A stretch of 63,034 nt of DNA, taken from the NCBI GenBank assembly GCA_944325575.1, contig CALVAR010000011.1:1-63034 (forward strand), read 5' to 3'. The position numbers and the translations under genes are program-made. Source of the DNA: Candidatus Gastranaerophilales bacterium (GTDB taxonomy: Bacteria > Cyanobacteriota > Vampirovibrionia > Gastranaerophilales > Gastranaerophilaceae). Shown one piece after another: positions 62,820-63,034 of this stretch (positions within the stretch are counted from its first letter, which is position 1; each line of letters opens with the position of its first letter). The notes below the pieces were generated by a model, which worked only from the letters and a program-made list of their open reading frames with translations, searched no databases and had not been told where the DNA came from.

Positions 62820-62961
62820 TGAACCTGTGCAATAAACAAGTCCGTTTTTATCAGCAAGTCCAGCACAGGCAACAAGTGCATGGGGTCACTTCCGTAAAAT
62901 GCTAGACTTGGCGTCACTCGCACTCCGTGCACCACTTCTACAAGCGAGGCCGCCTCAGACA
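62789..62961 (+). repeat. modular frame repeat R4 (short form, empty cassette site)
   Basis: TTCATATTGTCAACTGACTC to CGCCTCAGACA. The cassette site reads CAACAA-GTGCATGGGG without insert, so it is the direct empty counterpart of 19312-19566. At its 3' end it runs into a type-C segment. Confidence 0.88.
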
Positions 62962-63034
62962 ACTTTAGCGTACCCTAAAGGGCATCCTGATATGTACTGC
63001 TCGTAAACTCGCATGCATCTCAAGCAAGAATCTA
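62958..63034 (+). repeat. 77-nt exact direct repeat of 62234-62310
   Basis: GACAACTTTAGCGTACCC to CAAGCAAGAATCTA, identical in both places. It is the last sequence of the window, and the repeat may continue beyond it. Confidence 0.85.

Overview
The window reads as chromosome of a low-GC, flagellated, two-membrane bacterium. The P-ring and L-ring genes (flgI, flgH), the Kdo genes kdsD/kdsC and an RseP-type protease point to an outer membrane. The mix of a SpoIID-like protein, MurJ, PPDK and many small proteins beginning M-[KD]-[IV]-x-S-[IL] resembles gut Gastranaerophilales (Vampirovibrionia/Melainabacteria, non-photosynthetic relatives of Cyanobacteria). That placement is an inference from gene content; no 16S rRNA or other decisive marker is present.

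Layout. 1-219: 3' end of a flagellin gene with its terminator. 338-5954: small unknowns, ahcY, pheA, a phosphohexomutase and smpB. 6388-15615: a flagellar operon (lytic transglycosylase, flgF, flgG, flgA, flgH, flgI, rod-binding flgJ, a FlgM-like candidate, flgN, flgK, flgL) that builds rod, rings and hook-filament junction. 15757-22936: a CDF-CorC fusion transporter, an Ala/Lys/Glu-rich membrane-anchored protein, a PPC-domain protein, a REC-HD-GYP response regulator, kdsD and kdsC. 23430-28562: an envelope cluster on the minus strand (SpoIID-like, murJ, uppS, rdgB). 28787-43836: a UbiA-family prenyltransferase, an M20 peptidase, comFC, rseP with a matrixin-like protease, dnaE, a glutaredoxin, a CoA-disulfide-reductase-like flavoprotein, an orphan ABC permease, a second phosphohexomutase and a DUF1858 protein. 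43929-48108: gmk, a soluble histidine kinase, rpmI-rplT with a structured leader, birA and an ACT protein. 48498-50334: an AT-rich phage-derived locus, a MuF-type polymorphic toxin gene broken by a small repeat and followed by a membrane protein. 50753-62006: a PFL/UPF0210 protein, an amidase, ppdK, coaD, a processive glycosyltransferase and a 23S rRNA methyltransferase. 62007-63034: repeat-rich end with an ADP-ribosyltransferase remnant and a truncated small gene.

The most unusual content is a system of small structured repeats. A frame element of about 170-270 nt occurs four times (5957-6228 reversed, 19312-19566, 57395-57917, 62789-62961). It carries zero, zero, one or two copies of an 82-nt cassette at one fixed site, so occupied and empty sites can be read directly; the architecture recalls pneumococcal BOX elements. 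A related 118-123-nt unit is tandemly repeated in two gaps of the flagellar operon, each time starting at the G of the upstream TAG stop codon. Both unit types share the plan GCG, outer stem, two inner hairpins, outer stem, AAGACA, and the outer stem changes in a compensatory way between copies. One cassette has split the MuF toxin gene exactly inside its HPN-C-R-C signature. A third family of short GTCATTCTGA hairpins is scattered at 29812, 50492 and 62093-63034.

No rRNA, tRNA, tmRNA, CRISPR array or transposase gene was recognised. Function calls rest on motifs read by eye; no database search was run.
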